A DNA stretch of 64,000 bases from Microbacterium sp. Gd 4-13 (GCF_003095395.1 NZ_QEIJ01000010.1:1-64000); one strand, 5' to 3'. Numbered from the stretch's first letter, positions 52,847 to 61,575 are shown. Translations and numbers: made by a program. Notes: a model not told the origin generated them from the sequence alone.

Positions 52847-54099
52847 CCGAAGCGGCGGAAGCCGCACCGCGTGACATGGTCCGCACCCTGCCGTTCTGGC
52901 TGATCTTCGTCGCCTCGACCCTGGGCGGCATCACCAACTCGGCGAGCACGCCGATCATCCCGGTCTACGTGCAAGACACACTCGGCGGCGACAGTTCGCT
53001 CGCCGGCGCGATCGTCGCCCTCGCCGCGCTCGCCTCCGTCATCGCGATGCCCATCGCGGGTGCGCTCGCAGATCGGCGCGGCTACCGCCTGATCACGGTG
53101 GTCGGGGGCGGGATCGCGGTGGTCGGGATGCTGCTGCTCGCCGCCCTTCCGTCGCTCGCGGGCGCCGGCGTGAGTCGCGTGCTGTTCGGACTCGGCAACG
53201 CCGCTGCGATGACCGTCATCATGGCGTGGCTCATCGCCCTCACCCCCGCCAACCAGCGCGGCCGGGCGCTGAGCTACTTCGGGCTCAGCGTCTGGTTAGG
53301 GGTCGCCCTCGGTCCGCAGCTCGGCACCGCCGTCGAGCAGATCGGCGGGGCACCGGTCGTCTTCCTCGTCTGCGCGGGGCTCGAGCTCGCCACGGTCGCC
53401 ACGGTCATCGCCCTCCCCCGGCCCCGAGCCGCCGCCATCGGCACCGCGACCGGCCCCATCACCCTGCCGCGCGGCGCGGTCGCCGGGGTCTGGCACGCCT
53501 TCCGGGCGGTGTGGGCCCCCGGCGTCGCCGCCGCCGCGGCGTGGTGCGGCGAGGGCATCATGATCGCGTTCCTCATCGTGCACCTGGCGGGGGCGGGCGT
53601 TCCCGCGGGCGGCTTCATGGGCGGCGCGTCGGTCTACACGGTCTTCGCGGTGAGCGTCATCGGTGCGCGGCTGGCCCTGGCCTCGCTCCCCGACCGCATC
53701 GGGCCGCTGCGTGCCACCGCGATCGCCCTGTCCAGCCTCGCCGTCGGCTTGACCGTCATCGCGTTCGCGCAGGACTTCTGGCTGGCGAGCCTCGGCGCCG
53801 CGTTCATCGGCATCGGCTTCGCGCCCCTCTACCCCTCGCTCACGATGCTCGCCACGCGAGGGCTCACCTCGCGCAACCGCGCGCTCGGGCTCGGACTCTT
53901 CTCCAGCTTCACCAGCATCGGCTACGGCGGCGGTGCGCTGCTGGGCGGGTTCGTCATCTCGATCGCGTCGTCCACGCTCGCCTTCCTCATCGTCGCGGGC
54001 CTGCAGTTCGTCGCCCTCGCCGTGCTCACCGCGTTCACCCGCGACGAGTCGCCCCGGTCGCCCGACCGCCTGGCGGAGCCCCGCGACCCCGCCGCCTGA
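52843..54099 (+). CDS. MFS transporter
   Basis: The 418-residue membrane carrier has about 12 helices, with the MFS cytoplasmic-loop motif GALADRRGYR after helix 2. GTG at 52843 overlaps the RidA B stop (GTGA), which decides the start. No substrate motif is recognisable. In the regulon it may export or import a pathway compound alongside the ABC importer. Confidence 0.84.
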   Translation: MTEAAEAAPRDMVRTLPFWLIFVASTLGGITNSASTPIIPVYVQDTLGGDSSLAGAIVALAALASVIAMPIAGALADRRGYRLITVVGGGIAVVGMLLLAALPSLAGAGVSRVLFGLGNAAAMTVIMAWLIALTPANQRGRALSYFGLSVWLGVALGPQLGTAVEQIGGAPVVFLVCAGLELATVATVIALPRPRAAAIGTATGPITLPRGAVAGVWHAFRAVWAPGVAAAAAWCGEGIMIAFLIVHLAGAGVPAGGFMGGASVYTVFAVSVIGARLALASLPDRIGPLRATAIALSSLAVGLTVIAFAQDFWLASLGAAFIGIGFAPLYPSLTMLATRGLTSRNRALGLGLFSSFTSIGYGGGALLGGFVISIASSTLAFLIVAGLQFVALAVLTAFTRDESPRSPDRLAEPRDPAA

Positions 54100-54120
54100 C
54101 CCCGCCGCCCGAACCGGAGC

Positions 54121-54200
54121 GCGAGCGCACGCTTTCGGCCCGAGCGCACGCCGCGAGCACGTCCCGAAGGCGTGCGCTCGGGCGCATGCCGTGCGCTCGC
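54121..54200. repeat. Intergenic nested palindrome (GCGCTCGG type)
   Basis: Outer perfect 11-bp arms (54121-54131 and 54190-54200) enclose inner perfect 12-bp arms (54141-54152 and 54169-54180). The right part is 26/29 identical to 6204-6232 in the rhamnose operon. It lies between convergent MFS and MarR genes. Confidence 0.75.
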
Positions 54201-54209
54201 GGTGCCGGC

Positions 54210-54650
54210 TCAGCGAAGCGACGCGATGCAGTGCTGCAGCAGGCGCGTGAGGGCGGCGGCATCGGCGGCGGGAAGGCCTCCCAGCATCCGGTCCTCGACC
54301 TGCTTCACCGCGGCGCTGGCCTGGGCGAGCTGGGCGCGCCCCGCATCGGTCAGGCGCGTGGGAAGCACCCGGCCGGCCTCGGGCTGGTCGGCGCGCGTGA
54401 CGAGCCCGTCGCGCTGGAGCGTCTGGAGCAGCACGTTCATCGATTGCCGCGTGACGAACGTCGCCCGCGCGAGGTCGGAGTTCGACGCCCCCGGCCGCTG
54501 AGCGAGCACCTCGAGGCAGGAGTAGTGGGTGACCGTCATGCCCAACGGCCGCAGCACGTCTTCCATCGCCGAGCGGAGGGCGGTCGCCGCCACCTTCAGC
54601 AGATACCCCGGCGACGTGGCGAGGTCGATCGTCGGTTTCGCTTGACCCAT
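54210..54650 (-). CDS. MarR-family regulator
   Basis: The 146-residue winged-HTH protein shows LAQRPGASNSDLARATFVTRQSMNVLLQTLQRDGLV and a wing near ADQPEAGRVLPTRLT. It is divergent from the VOC gene, and its start codon lies inside the first of two identical palindromic operators, so it should repress itself and the VOC gene. Confidence 0.86.
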   Translation of the reverse strand: MGQAKPTIDLATSPGYLLKVAATALRSAMEDVLRPLGMTVTHYSCLEVLAQRPGASNSDLARATFVTRQSMNVLLQTLQRDGLVTRADQPEAGRVLPTRLTDAGRAQLAQASAAVKQVEDRMLGGLPAADAAALTRLLQHCIASLR

Positions 54651-54694
54651 GTCAGTATTCTGACATACGCTGGGCAATGTCAGACAACTGACAT
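54649..54694. promoter_or_regulatory. Two identical MarR operators
   Basis: ATGTCAG-N4-CTGACAT occurs twice, at 54649-54666 and 54677-54694, both with perfect 7-bp arms and 28 bp centre to centre. They fill the 60-bp divergent gap and overlap the MarR start. Confidence 0.85.
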
Positions 54695-54710
54695 CGAAAG
54701 GACACCGATC

Positions 54711-55073
54711 ATGACCGTTTCCGGCCCCGGCTTCATCTCCCTGCAGGTGCGCGACGTGCCCCGCTCGGCCGCGTTCTACGAGCGCTACCTCGGCTTCGCC
54801 CGACAGGCCGGCCCGCCGACCGCGGTCGTGTTCGACACGACGCCGGCCGCGTTCGCCGTGCGCCCGCCGCTTCCCGGCGTCGACCTCGATGCCGGCCCGC
54901 TCGGACGCGGTGTCGGCGTGTGGATGCACGCCGCCGAGGCGAAAGCAGTGCACGACGCCCTGGTGGCCGACGGCGTGGCGATCGCCGTCGAGCCCGTCGA
55001 CGGTCCGTTCGGCTGGACCTTCACCTTCGTCGACCCCGACGGCTACCTCATCACCCTCCACGACCGCGCCTGA
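54711..55073 (+). CDS. VOC-family (glyoxalase-like) protein
   Basis: The 120-residue vicinal-oxygen-chelate protein has two beta-alpha-beta-beta-beta units, from FISLQVRDVPRSAAFYERYLGF to FTFVDPDGYLITLHD. Such small proteins bind antibiotics or act as metal-dependent lyases or isomerases. GAAAGGA RBS. Controlled by the divergent MarR through paired operators, so a stress or compound-response role is likely rather than part of the GGATCC regulon. Confidence 0.83.
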   Translation: MTVSGPGFISLQVRDVPRSAAFYERYLGFARQAGPPTAVVFDTTPAAFAVRPPLPGVDLDAGPLGRGVGVWMHAAEAKAVHDALVADGVAIAVEPVDGPFGWTFTFVDPDGYLITLHDRA

Positions 55074-55087
55074 GGGCGATCGCCGGC

Positions 55088-55519
55088 CTACCAGAGGCGG
55101 CGGCGCTTGGCGGGCAGCAGCGCGGCGAAGGTCGTCGGCACGATCTCGGCGCCATCGGTGACCCAGACCCGCGCGTCGGGCCAGTAGTCCGAGAGCATCT
55201 CGGCACACACCCCGCACGGCTCGATCACGTGCTCCGTGCCCGCCGGGCGCCGCAGCACGCTCACGGCTGCCGTGACCGACGAGCCGTGGGCGATCGCGTT
55301 CCCGGCCGCCACCCCCTCGGCGCAGACGGCGCTGCGGCGGGCCGAGCCGTCGACGTGCACGCCGGTCACGATAGACCCGTCATCCATCCGCAGCGCGGCC
55401 ACCACCTCGTGCCGCCCCTCCCGGTAGACCGCGTGCAGGAGGTGGGCGGCGGCCGCCAGCAGCTCGGCGTCACCGTCGCCCATACCCGCGGGACGCGCGA
55501 GCACAGGCCGGTCGCTCAC
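55088..55519 (-). CDS. Cytidine-deaminase-like protein
   Basis: The 143-residue deaminase-fold protein has the zinc motif CAE (C66, E68 in SAVCAEGVA) and PCGVC (C102, C105), as in cytidine/blasticidin-S deaminases. It may deaminate a pyrimidine or another amino-substituted heterocycle in the pathway. GTG start overlaps amidohydrolase B by 4 bp (55516-55519), so it is in the GGATCC regulon. Confidence 0.83.
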   Translation of the reverse strand: MSDRPVLARPAGMGDGDAELLAAAAHLLHAVYREGRHEVVAALRMDDGSIVTGVHVDGSARRSAVCAEGVAAGNAIAHGSSVTAAVSVLRRPAGTEHVIEPCGVCAEMLSDYWPDARVWVTDGAEIVPTTFAALLPAKRRRLW

Positions 55520-56283
55520 TCGACGTCCAGGCGCAGCAGCCGCGCGTAGTTGCCACCCTCGACGAGCGCGCGGTCGGCAGCATCCGGGATCGCCTTCGCG
55601 ATCTTCATGCGCTCGAGGTCGAAGTCCGACCCCGGCCATTCCGAGCCCATGAGGATCTTCTCGGCACCGACCCGGGCGTAGGCGCGCTTGACGTCGGCCA
55701 TGAGGGTCGCGGACGTCTCGAGGTAGACGTTCTCGCGCCGCTCGGCGACGATGATCGCCTCGGGTACGTTCCAGACCGCACCCATGTGGGCGATGATCGT
55801 CGGCACGTCGGGGTGATCCTTCACGATCTCCTCGATGGAGAACGGAGCGCAGAACGCGTCGTCGAGCGCGTTGATGATCACCGCCATGCCGTGACGCGCG
55901 CACTCGCGGAAGACCGGGTCGAGCAGGCCGTGATCGGCGACGTGGTAGCCGTGCATGCTCGGGTGGAGCTTCAGACCCCGGATGCCCGCTTCGGCCATCC
56001 GACGGATCTCGTCGAGCGCGTCGTCGTCTTGCGGGCGCACCTGCCCGAATCCGATGAGACGGTCGGGGTGGCTGTCTTGCAGCCCGATGATGAAGTCGTT
56101 CTCGATGCGCTGGGCGAGCGAGCACACCATCGCCATGTCGACCCCGGCGGCATCCATGCGGGTGAGGATGCGGTTCGGGTCGAACGGCGTGTAGGCCGGA
56201 GGCTCCTCTCCGGGCCTCGCCCCCGTCAGGTAGTCGGAGCGACCGCGCACGTCCTGCGTCGTGTTGTAGGCATCGATGATCAT
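55516..56283 (-). CDS. Amidohydrolase_2-fold protein B with degenerate metal site
   Basis: The 255-residue protein has the PF04909 fold (IRGLKLHPSMHGYHV, PTIIAHMGAVW) but lacks most metal ligands: the N-terminal HxH is replaced by Y6/T8 (DAYNT), the next His by N138 (VIINAL) and the final Asp by E215 (GSEWPG), with only H166 kept. Metal-independent members of this superfamily exist (for example the pyrone lactonase LigI). GAAGGAG is the RBS. It is divergent from PTE-B across operator c. Confidence 0.82.
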   Translation of the reverse strand: MIIDAYNTTQDVRGRSDYLTGARPGEEPPAYTPFDPNRILTRMDAAGVDMAMVCSLAQRIENDFIIGLQDSHPDRLIGFGQVRPQDDDALDEIRRMAEAGIRGLKLHPSMHGYHVADHGLLDPVFRECARHGMAVIINALDDAFCAPFSIEEIVKDHPDVPTIIAHMGAVWNVPEAIIVAERRENVYLETSATLMADVKRAYARVGAEKILMGSEWPGSDFDLERMKIAKAIPDAADRALVEGGNYARLLRLDVE

Positions 56284-56312
56284 CCGGGGGCTCCTTCGAG
56301 ATGCGTCGGTTA

Positions 56313-56339
56313 GGATCCATTCTAAGACATATCGGATAC
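56313..56339. promoter_or_regulatory. Island operator c between amidohydrolase B and PTE-B
   Basis: GGATCC (56313-56318) and GGATAC (56334-56339) are 21 bp apart. The block GGATCCATTCTAAG-N5-TCGGATACA is shared with operator b. TAGAAT on the minus strand (56323-56318) is a -10 for amidohydrolase B. Confidence 0.75.
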
Positions 56340-56362
56340 ATTCACGGATCGGGAGTCGCCTC

Positions 56363-57370
56363 ATGATCGAGACCGTCCTGGGGCGCGTTCCCGCGGAGTC
56401 GCTCGGGCGGGTCTCGACGAACGAGCACGTCCTCACCGATTCGCGCCACCTCCTGCGCCCCACCCGCGAGGGCGAGACCCTCGACGGACCGATCCGACCC
56501 GAGATCCTCGGCGATCTCCGTTGGAGCTATATGTCGCTCGCCGACAACCTCACCCTCGACGACCCGACCACGGCGGTCGACGAGCTGACGTGGGCCAGAG
56601 ACGCCGGCCTCGACACGATCGTGGAGGCGACGTCGTGGGGCATGGGGCCGCGGCACGCGGAGCTCCCCGGCATCGCACGCCGCAGCGGCATCCGGATCGT
56701 CGCGGCCTACGGCGGATACATCGACAAGACGCTCCCCGAGTGGTGGCGCGACCTGGGCGAGGCCGAGGTCGAGGCGGCGTATGCGACCGCCCTCACCGAG
56801 GCGATCCCCGGAACCGGCTTCCGCGCGGGGCTCCTGGGCCTCCTGGGAACGAGCGCCGAGATCACCACGGCCGAGCGGCGCGGACTCCGGGCCGCTGCGC
56901 GCGCGGCCGCGGCGGCGGATGCTGCGGTCAGCATCCGCTTGGACGGCGCCGCGCGGCGGGCGCCCGAGGTCGTCGACATCCTCACCGGTCAGGGACTCGC
57001 TGCCCGCCGCATCCTGTTCTGCAACATGGACAAGGTGCTCGACGCGGCGTACGTCGGCGACGTCGCCGATTCGGGAGCGGTGGTGGAGTTCGCCTTCGGC
57101 AGCGAGCACCACTTCGCCGACGGGGCGAGGGACGCCACCGACACCGAGCGGCTCGCCTTCCTGGCGCGGCTCCTCGACGAGCACCCCGACGCGGCCGTCA
57201 CCCTGTCGTGCTCGGTGTGGACGAAGGGGCAGCTCTCACGCCACGGCGGGATGGGCTACGCGCACGTCGTGCGTCGCATCGTTCCGGCGCTACGTCGAGC
57301 GGGCGTCTCGGACGCGCGCCTCGACGACATGCTCGTGCACGCGCCGGCCCGACTGCTCGACCGCGCCTAG
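56363..57370 (+). CDS. Phosphotriesterase-fold protein B with degenerate metal site
   Basis: The 335-residue paralogue of PTE-A starts MIETVLGRVPAESLGRVSTNEH. It has lost even the first His of the HxH pair (N20, with H22 retained), and the other ligand positions read GLLGLLG, VSIRLD, FCNMDK and LSCSVW. A canonical metal-dependent phosphotriesterase reaction is therefore improbable. GGGAG precedes the ATG. It is in the GGATCC regulon and convergent with the ABC importer genes. Confidence 0.8.
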   Translation: MIETVLGRVPAESLGRVSTNEHVLTDSRHLLRPTREGETLDGPIRPEILGDLRWSYMSLADNLTLDDPTTAVDELTWARDAGLDTIVEATSWGMGPRHAELPGIARRSGIRIVAAYGGYIDKTLPEWWRDLGEAEVEAAYATALTEAIPGTGFRAGLLGLLGTSAEITTAERRGLRAAARAAAAADAAVSIRLDGAARRAPEVVDILTGQGLAARRILFCNMDKVLDAAYVGDVADSGAVVEFAFGSEHHFADGARDATDTERLAFLARLLDEHPDAAVTLSCSVWTKGQLSRHGGMGYAHVVRRIVPALRRAGVSDARLDDMLVHAPARLLDRA

Positions 57371-57401
57371 CTCGACCGCGCCGCCCCCACCCGCCCCGCA
57401 C

Positions 57402-57447
57402 GCGGGCTTCCGGCCCGCACGCGGGCATCCACGCCGCCGAAGCCCGC
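57402..57447. repeat. Intergenic nested palindrome (GCGGGCTT type)
   Basis: Arms GCGGGCTTCCGG (57402-57413) and CCGAAGCCCGC (57437-57447), with further GCGGGC/GCCCGC words to about 57500. Similar over about 68 bp to 37963-38030. Located between convergent genes. Confidence 0.65.
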
Positions 57448-57501
57448 GCCCCGGCCGATCCCCCGCATCTCGGCCACCCCGCACGGCCGCGAGCCCGCGC
57501 C

Positions 57502-58560
57502 TCAGGCCGGGACGGGGATGGCGGCCGTGGCGACCGCCTCGATCACGTGCACGCGATCGGAGTTGCGGCACGCCAGGCGCACGCGCTCCCCCACCCCGAG
57601 CGCCGAGACGTCCGACGACGGCGAGAGCGACGCGACGACCTTGCGGCCGTAGTCGGTGGCGATCTCGAGGCGGTACCGCGAGCCCTGGAAGCTCACCAGT
57701 CGCACGACCCCCTCGATCGACCAGGCCGGCGTCGACTCGTGGGCGGCGACGATGCTCATGTCCTCCGGGCGCAGCACCGCCGTGCCGTCGACCAGGAGGC
57801 CCGTGGCGTCGTCGACGAGCGCGTCGTCGACGGTCGGCAGGAGGTTCGCCTCGCCCAGGAAGCTGGCGACGTAGGCGTTGACCGGGCGGCGGTAGAGCTC
57901 CTCGGGGCTCGAGACCTGCACGAGCTGCCCCTCGTGCATGATCGCCACGCGGTCCGACATCGTGAGCGCCTCGGTCTGGTCGTGCGTGACCGAGACCGTG
58001 GTGATGCCCACCTTCCGCTGGATGCGCGTGATCTCGACCTGCATGTGCTCGCGCAGCTGCTTGTCGAGGGCGGCCATGGGCTCGTCGAGCAACAGGATCC
58101 CCGGGTTGGCCGCGAGGGCGCGGGCGAGCGCGACGCGCTGCCGCTGACCGCCCGAGAGCGACGACGGCTCGCGGTCGGCCATGCCCGGCAGCTGCACGAG
58201 GGCGAGCATCTCGTCGGCGACCGCGCGACGCTCCTTCGCCGGGCGCCGCGCGGCCAGCAGGGGGAACGCCACGTTCTCGCCGATCGTGAGGTGCGGGAAG
58301 AGGGCGTACGACTGGAACACCACGCCGACGTTGCGCTTCTGCGGCGAGCGCTTCTCGACGTTCGTGCCGTCGAAGGCGACGTGGCCGCTGTCGACCGACT
58401 GCAGGCCGGCGATGACGTTCAAGAGCGTCGATTTGCCGCTGCCGCTGGCGCCGAGGAGCGTGACGAACTCGCCGGGGGCCACGTCGAGCGAGACGCCCTT
58501 GAGCACGTGGTTGGCACCGAGGGTGACGTGGACGTCGGAGATCGAGAGGGCGACGGTCAT
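57502..58560 (-). CDS. ABC transporter ATPase (PotA-like)
   Basis: The 352-residue protein has Walker A (GASGSGKST), Q-loop (VVFQSYALFPHLT), signature (LSGGQRQRVALARAL), Walker B (ILLLDEPMAALD) and H-loop (VTHDQTEA), with a C-terminal TOBE domain (about 270-345). It energises import by the two permeases and binding protein encoded upstream. ATG overlaps the permease stop by 4 bp. Confidence 0.9.
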   Translation of the reverse strand: MTVALSISDVHVTLGANHVLKGVSLDVAPGEFVTLLGASGSGKSTLLNVIAGLQSVDSGHVAFDGTNVEKRSPQKRNVGVVFQSYALFPHLTIGENVAFPLLAARRPAKERRAVADEMLALVQLPGMADREPSSLSGGQRQRVALARALAANPGILLLDEPMAALDKQLREHMQVEITRIQRKVGITTVSVTHDQTEALTMSDRVAIMHEGQLVQVSSPEELYRRPVNAYVASFLGEANLLPTVDDALVDDATGLLVDGTAVLRPEDMSIVAAHESTPAWSIEGVVRLVSFQGSRYRLEIATDYGRKVVASLSPSSDVSALGVGERVRLACRNSDRVHVIEAVATAAIPVPA

Positions 58561-59429
58561 TCGGGGACTCCTTCCGCGACGGCGCGGACCGCGGGGGTCC
58601 GGCGCCGGCTGGGGCGGTTGCGCCGCGAGAGACGCGACGTGATGAGGGGGACGAACGCGAGAAGCATGATGGCGAGCACCGAGACGAGAGTGGATGCTGC
58701 GGTGAGCTCCGGCGAGAACGCCTCCGAAGCAGCGCTCAGCATCTTCAGCGGGAGCGTCTGGACGCCGGGCGGCAGCAGGAAGACGGCGAGCACGACCTCG
58801 TCGAACACGACGATGAAGGCGAAGAGCGCGCCCGAGAGCACGTACGGCAGGAGGGCCGGCAGCTCGATCTTCCACAGGATGAGCGGCCATCGGGCACCGA
58901 GGGTCCAGGCGGCCGGCCGCAGGGCGGGGTCGATCCGGGCGATACCGCCCGACACGATGACGAACACGTACGGCATCGCGATGAGTGCGTGCCCGACGAC
59001 GAGGGTGACGAGGGTCCCGCGCAGGAAGCCGAAGTCCATGTTCACGCCGTAGAGCCCGACCGCGTAGGCGATGGGGGGCAGGGCGATCGGCACGATGAAG
59101 AGTGTCCGCACCCACCGCTGCGCCTGGCGCGAGCGCACGCGGGTGAGTCCGATCGCCCCGGCGACGCCGAGCACCGTGGCGATCACGGTGGCGATGAGGC
59201 TCTCCCAGATCGACAGCCAGAACGACCCCATCCAGCGACGGTCGCCGAGCACCTCGGCGTACCACTGCAGGGAGAAACCCTCGGGCGGGAAGAGGATGAA
59301 GCTTCCCGCGGTCCACGACGTCGAGACGAGGATCAGGAAGGGGACGATCAACAGCAGGCTCGCCAGCAGGGCGATGACGATGATGGGGAGGCGGTAGGCT
59401 CCGAGGCTGCGTCCGACGGTTGTGCTCAC
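58557..59429 (-). CDS. ABC transporter permease (PotC-like)
   Basis: The 290-residue inner-membrane permease has about six helices and the EAA-loop segment AAWTLGARWPLILWKIELPALLP. It pairs with the adjacent PotB-like permease. GTG start, 4 bp after the stop of that gene. The C-terminus is Arg-rich. Confidence 0.88.
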   Translation of the reverse strand: MSTTVGRSLGAYRLPIIVIALLASLLLIVPFLILVSTSWTAGSFILFPPEGFSLQWYAEVLGDRRWMGSFWLSIWESLIATVIATVLGVAGAIGLTRVRSRQAQRWVRTLFIVPIALPPIAYAVGLYGVNMDFGFLRGTLVTLVVGHALIAMPYVFVIVSGGIARIDPALRPAAWTLGARWPLILWKIELPALLPYVLSGALFAFIVVFDEVVLAVFLLPPGVQTLPLKMLSAASEAFSPELTAASTLVSVLAIMLLAFVPLITSRLSRRNRPSRRRTPAVRAVAEGVPE

Positions 59430-59433
59430 GAGA

Positions 59434-60312
59434 TCAGCCCCACTTCTCGCTGACCTTGAACAGCCGGTCGGCTACGAGGTAGATCAGCATGGTTCCCCCG
59501 ACGAGGAGGATGCTCATCGCAGCCCCCAGGTCGGGCCGGTTGGCGGTGTTGAGCTGCTGGTTGATGACGCCCGACACGGTCATGTTCGAGGGCCCGCCCA
59601 GCAGCAGCGGCGTGACGTAGAACCCGAGCGACATGACGAAGACGAGCACGCCGCCGCTGATGACCGAGGGGAGCATCTGCGGCCACGTGACGATGCGGAA
59701 GGTCAGCAGAGGACCGGCGCCGAAGACGGATGCGGCGTTGAGCTGTTCGCGGTCGATCGACTGCAGCGCGCTCATGACCGGGAGCACCGCGAAGGGCAGC
59801 ATGACCGCGACCATCGCGGGATACATGCCGAAGGCCGTCTGGTAGATCTCGAGCGGCTCGTCGGCCAGGCCGAACAGGCCGAGGAACCAGTAGATGCCGC
59901 CCTTGGGCAGTTCCAACAGCATCCATCCGAACGAGCGGACCATGACCGAGGTCCACAGCGACAGCATCAGCGCGGCGAGGAGCGCGAGTCGCAGCCAGGT
60001 CGGCGAGGCGGCGATGGCGAGTCCGTATGCGGCGCCGAGCACCATCGTCAGGATCATCGTGACGACCGCCATCAGCAGCGTGCGCCAGAGCGAACCCACG
60101 AACGCGGGCACCGCGAACATGCCCTCATAGGCGCCGCCGCCACCCTCGAGCGACTGCGTGACCAGCGTGAACATCGGCAGACCGAGCGCCACGACGAAGA
60201 AGATGAGCGGGGGCCACATCAGCCAGCGGAACTCGGCTCGCGAGACGCCGAGCGCGGTGCGCCTCGGCGTCGGCGCCGGCCGGGCGTCGAGGACGGCGGA
60301 AGAAGTGCTCAC
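59434..60312 (-). CDS. ABC transporter permease (PotB-like)
   Basis: The 292-residue permease has about six helices and the EAA-like segment AASVFGAGPLLTFRIVTWPQMLP. The likely start is GTG at 60312. It is the first gene of the permease-permease-ATPase unit, which has its own promoter with operator d, so the binding protein is transcribed separately. Confidence 0.87.
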   Translation of the reverse strand: MSTSSAVLDARPAPTPRRTALGVSRAEFRWLMWPPLIFFVVALGLPMFTLVTQSLEGGGGAYEGMFAVPAFVGSLWRTLLMAVVTMILTMVLGAAYGLAIAASPTWLRLALLAALMLSLWTSVMVRSFGWMLLELPKGGIYWFLGLFGLADEPLEIYQTAFGMYPAMVAVMLPFAVLPVMSALQSIDREQLNAASVFGAGPLLTFRIVTWPQMLPSVISGGVLVFVMSLGFYVTPLLLGGPSNMTVSGVINQQLNTANRPDLGAAMSILLVGGTMLIYLVADRLFKVSEKWG

Positions 60313-60371
60313 TGCGTCATGCTCCAGGATCGAGGTTGCACGGGTGTTTCGGACGGCTTGGTATCGGACGT

Positions 60372-60398
60372 GGATCCAATCTATCCCCTAGTGGATCC
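60372..60398. promoter_or_regulatory. Island operator d upstream of the ABC permeases
   Basis: GGATCC at 60372-60377 and 60393-60398, 21 bp apart. On the minus strand the second motif overlaps a TTGGAT -10-like hexamer. It lies 60 bp ahead of the permease start. Confidence 0.75.
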
Positions 60399-60443
60399 GA
60401 ACGCATTGCTCCCCTGTTTCCATCGCGTTACGGGAACATGGGA

Positions 60444-60473
60444 AAGGCCCCCGATCCGAAGATCGGGGGCCTT
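60444..60473 (-). terminator. Terminator of the ABC binding-protein gene
   Basis: Perfect 13-bp arms (60444-60456 and 60461-60473) close a 4-nt loop. On the minus strand the loop is TTCG closed by C-G, the very stable UUCG tetraloop, so this is a strong hairpin 20 bp after the binding-protein stop. Confidence 0.8.
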
Positions 60474-60492
60474 CCCGCGCGGGGATGGGGGG

Positions 60493-61575
60493 TCAGCCCG
60501 CGAGCCACGCCGTGTACGAGTCGATGAGCAGATCCTTGTTGTCGGCCCGCCACTGCTCGTTCCACTGCAGGAGTCCGTCGGCGTGCTCCGGGGAGTTGAC
60601 GACGTTGGCGGCGACCTCCTCGGAGATGACGTCGAAGACCGCCGAGTTGACGGGGCCGTAGCCGGTGCGCTCCGTGAAGACGGCCTGGTTCTCCGGGTCG
60701 TTGATCCAGGCGGCGAGCGCCTTCACCGCGTCGGGGTTGCTCGACTTCTCGGGGATGACGAAGCCGTTGAGCGCCTGGAAGGCCTGGTTCCACTGCACGG
60801 TCACGTCCAGACCCGAGTTCTGCAGCGCCTTGAACTGACCGGTGACCGAGACCGCGATCGATGCGCTGCCGCTGGAGAGCAGCTGCTGCACCTCGGGGTA
60901 GGACTGGTAGAACACCAGGTCGTCGCGGATGGTGTTCAGCTTCGCCGTCGCTCGGTCGAGGTCGAGCGGGTACAGGTCTTCCGGCGCGACGCCGTCGGCG
61001 AGGAGGGCGATCTCGTACGAGCCGTCGAAGAAGCCCGGGGAGCCGGGCCACGCGCGCTTGCCGGGGTACTTCTCGGTGTCGAAGAAGTCGACCCAGTCCT
61101 GCGGGCCGCCGTCGGCGAAGGTGTCGGTGAGCCAGCCCTGACCGATGCCGATGTAGAAGCCGCCGACCACGTAGGGCGAGAGCGTGTCGTCGATCAGGTC
61201 GCCGCGCGCCTCCTCGGGGATCTCCTGGATGTGGTCGGGGTAGGCGAGGATGTCGGCGGTGCTGACCTGGAAGACGTCGTAGTCGCCGCCCTCCCCCTCC
61301 AGCATCGGGTAGTAGATGGCGTCTTCGATCGACGACGAGACGACGTCCACGCCGGTGTCGTCGCCGAATCCGTCGAAGTACGCGACCTGGCGGCTCTCGT
61401 TGGTGGGGCCGCCGAAATCGGCCCAGACGATCTGGCCGCTGATGGCGGCCTCATCGGAGCCGGAGCTTGCGTCGCCGGCCGAGGCGGTGCCGGCACAGCC
61501 GGTGGCGACGGCGGCGACCGCGCCGATGGCGAGGGCGACGGTCGCGCCCCGGCGGAATCGGTTCAGGGAAGACAT
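60493..61575 (-). CDS. ABC transporter substrate-binding lipoprotein (PotD-like)
   Basis: The 360-residue protein (from ATG 61575) has a lipoprotein signal: RFRR, a hydrophobic stretch and lipobox VATGC with lipidated C27. The mature part is a PotD/spermidine-putrescine-type periplasmic-binding fold (IVWADFGGPTNESRQVAYFDGF, YYPMLEGEGGDYDVFQVSTADI). The ligand is not predictable; polyamine-like cations, thiamine-like and other small molecules use such proteins. GAGAGGA lies upstream; a frame extending to 61677 has no signal-peptide logic. Confidence 0.88.
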   Translation of the reverse strand: MSSLNRFRRGATVALAIGAVAAVATGCAGTASAGDASSGSDEAAISGQIVWADFGGPTNESRQVAYFDGFGDDTGVDVVSSSIEDAIYYPMLEGEGGDYDVFQVSTADILAYPDHIQEIPEEARGDLIDDTLSPYVVGGFYIGIGQGWLTDTFADGGPQDWVDFFDTEKYPGKRAWPGSPGFFDGSYEIALLADGVAPEDLYPLDLDRATAKLNTIRDDLVFYQSYPEVQQLLSSGSASIAVSVTGQFKALQNSGLDVTVQWNQAFQALNGFVIPEKSSNPDAVKALAAWINDPENQAVFTERTGYGPVNSAVFDVISEEVAANVVNSPEHADGLLQWNEQWRADNKDLLIDSYTAWLAG

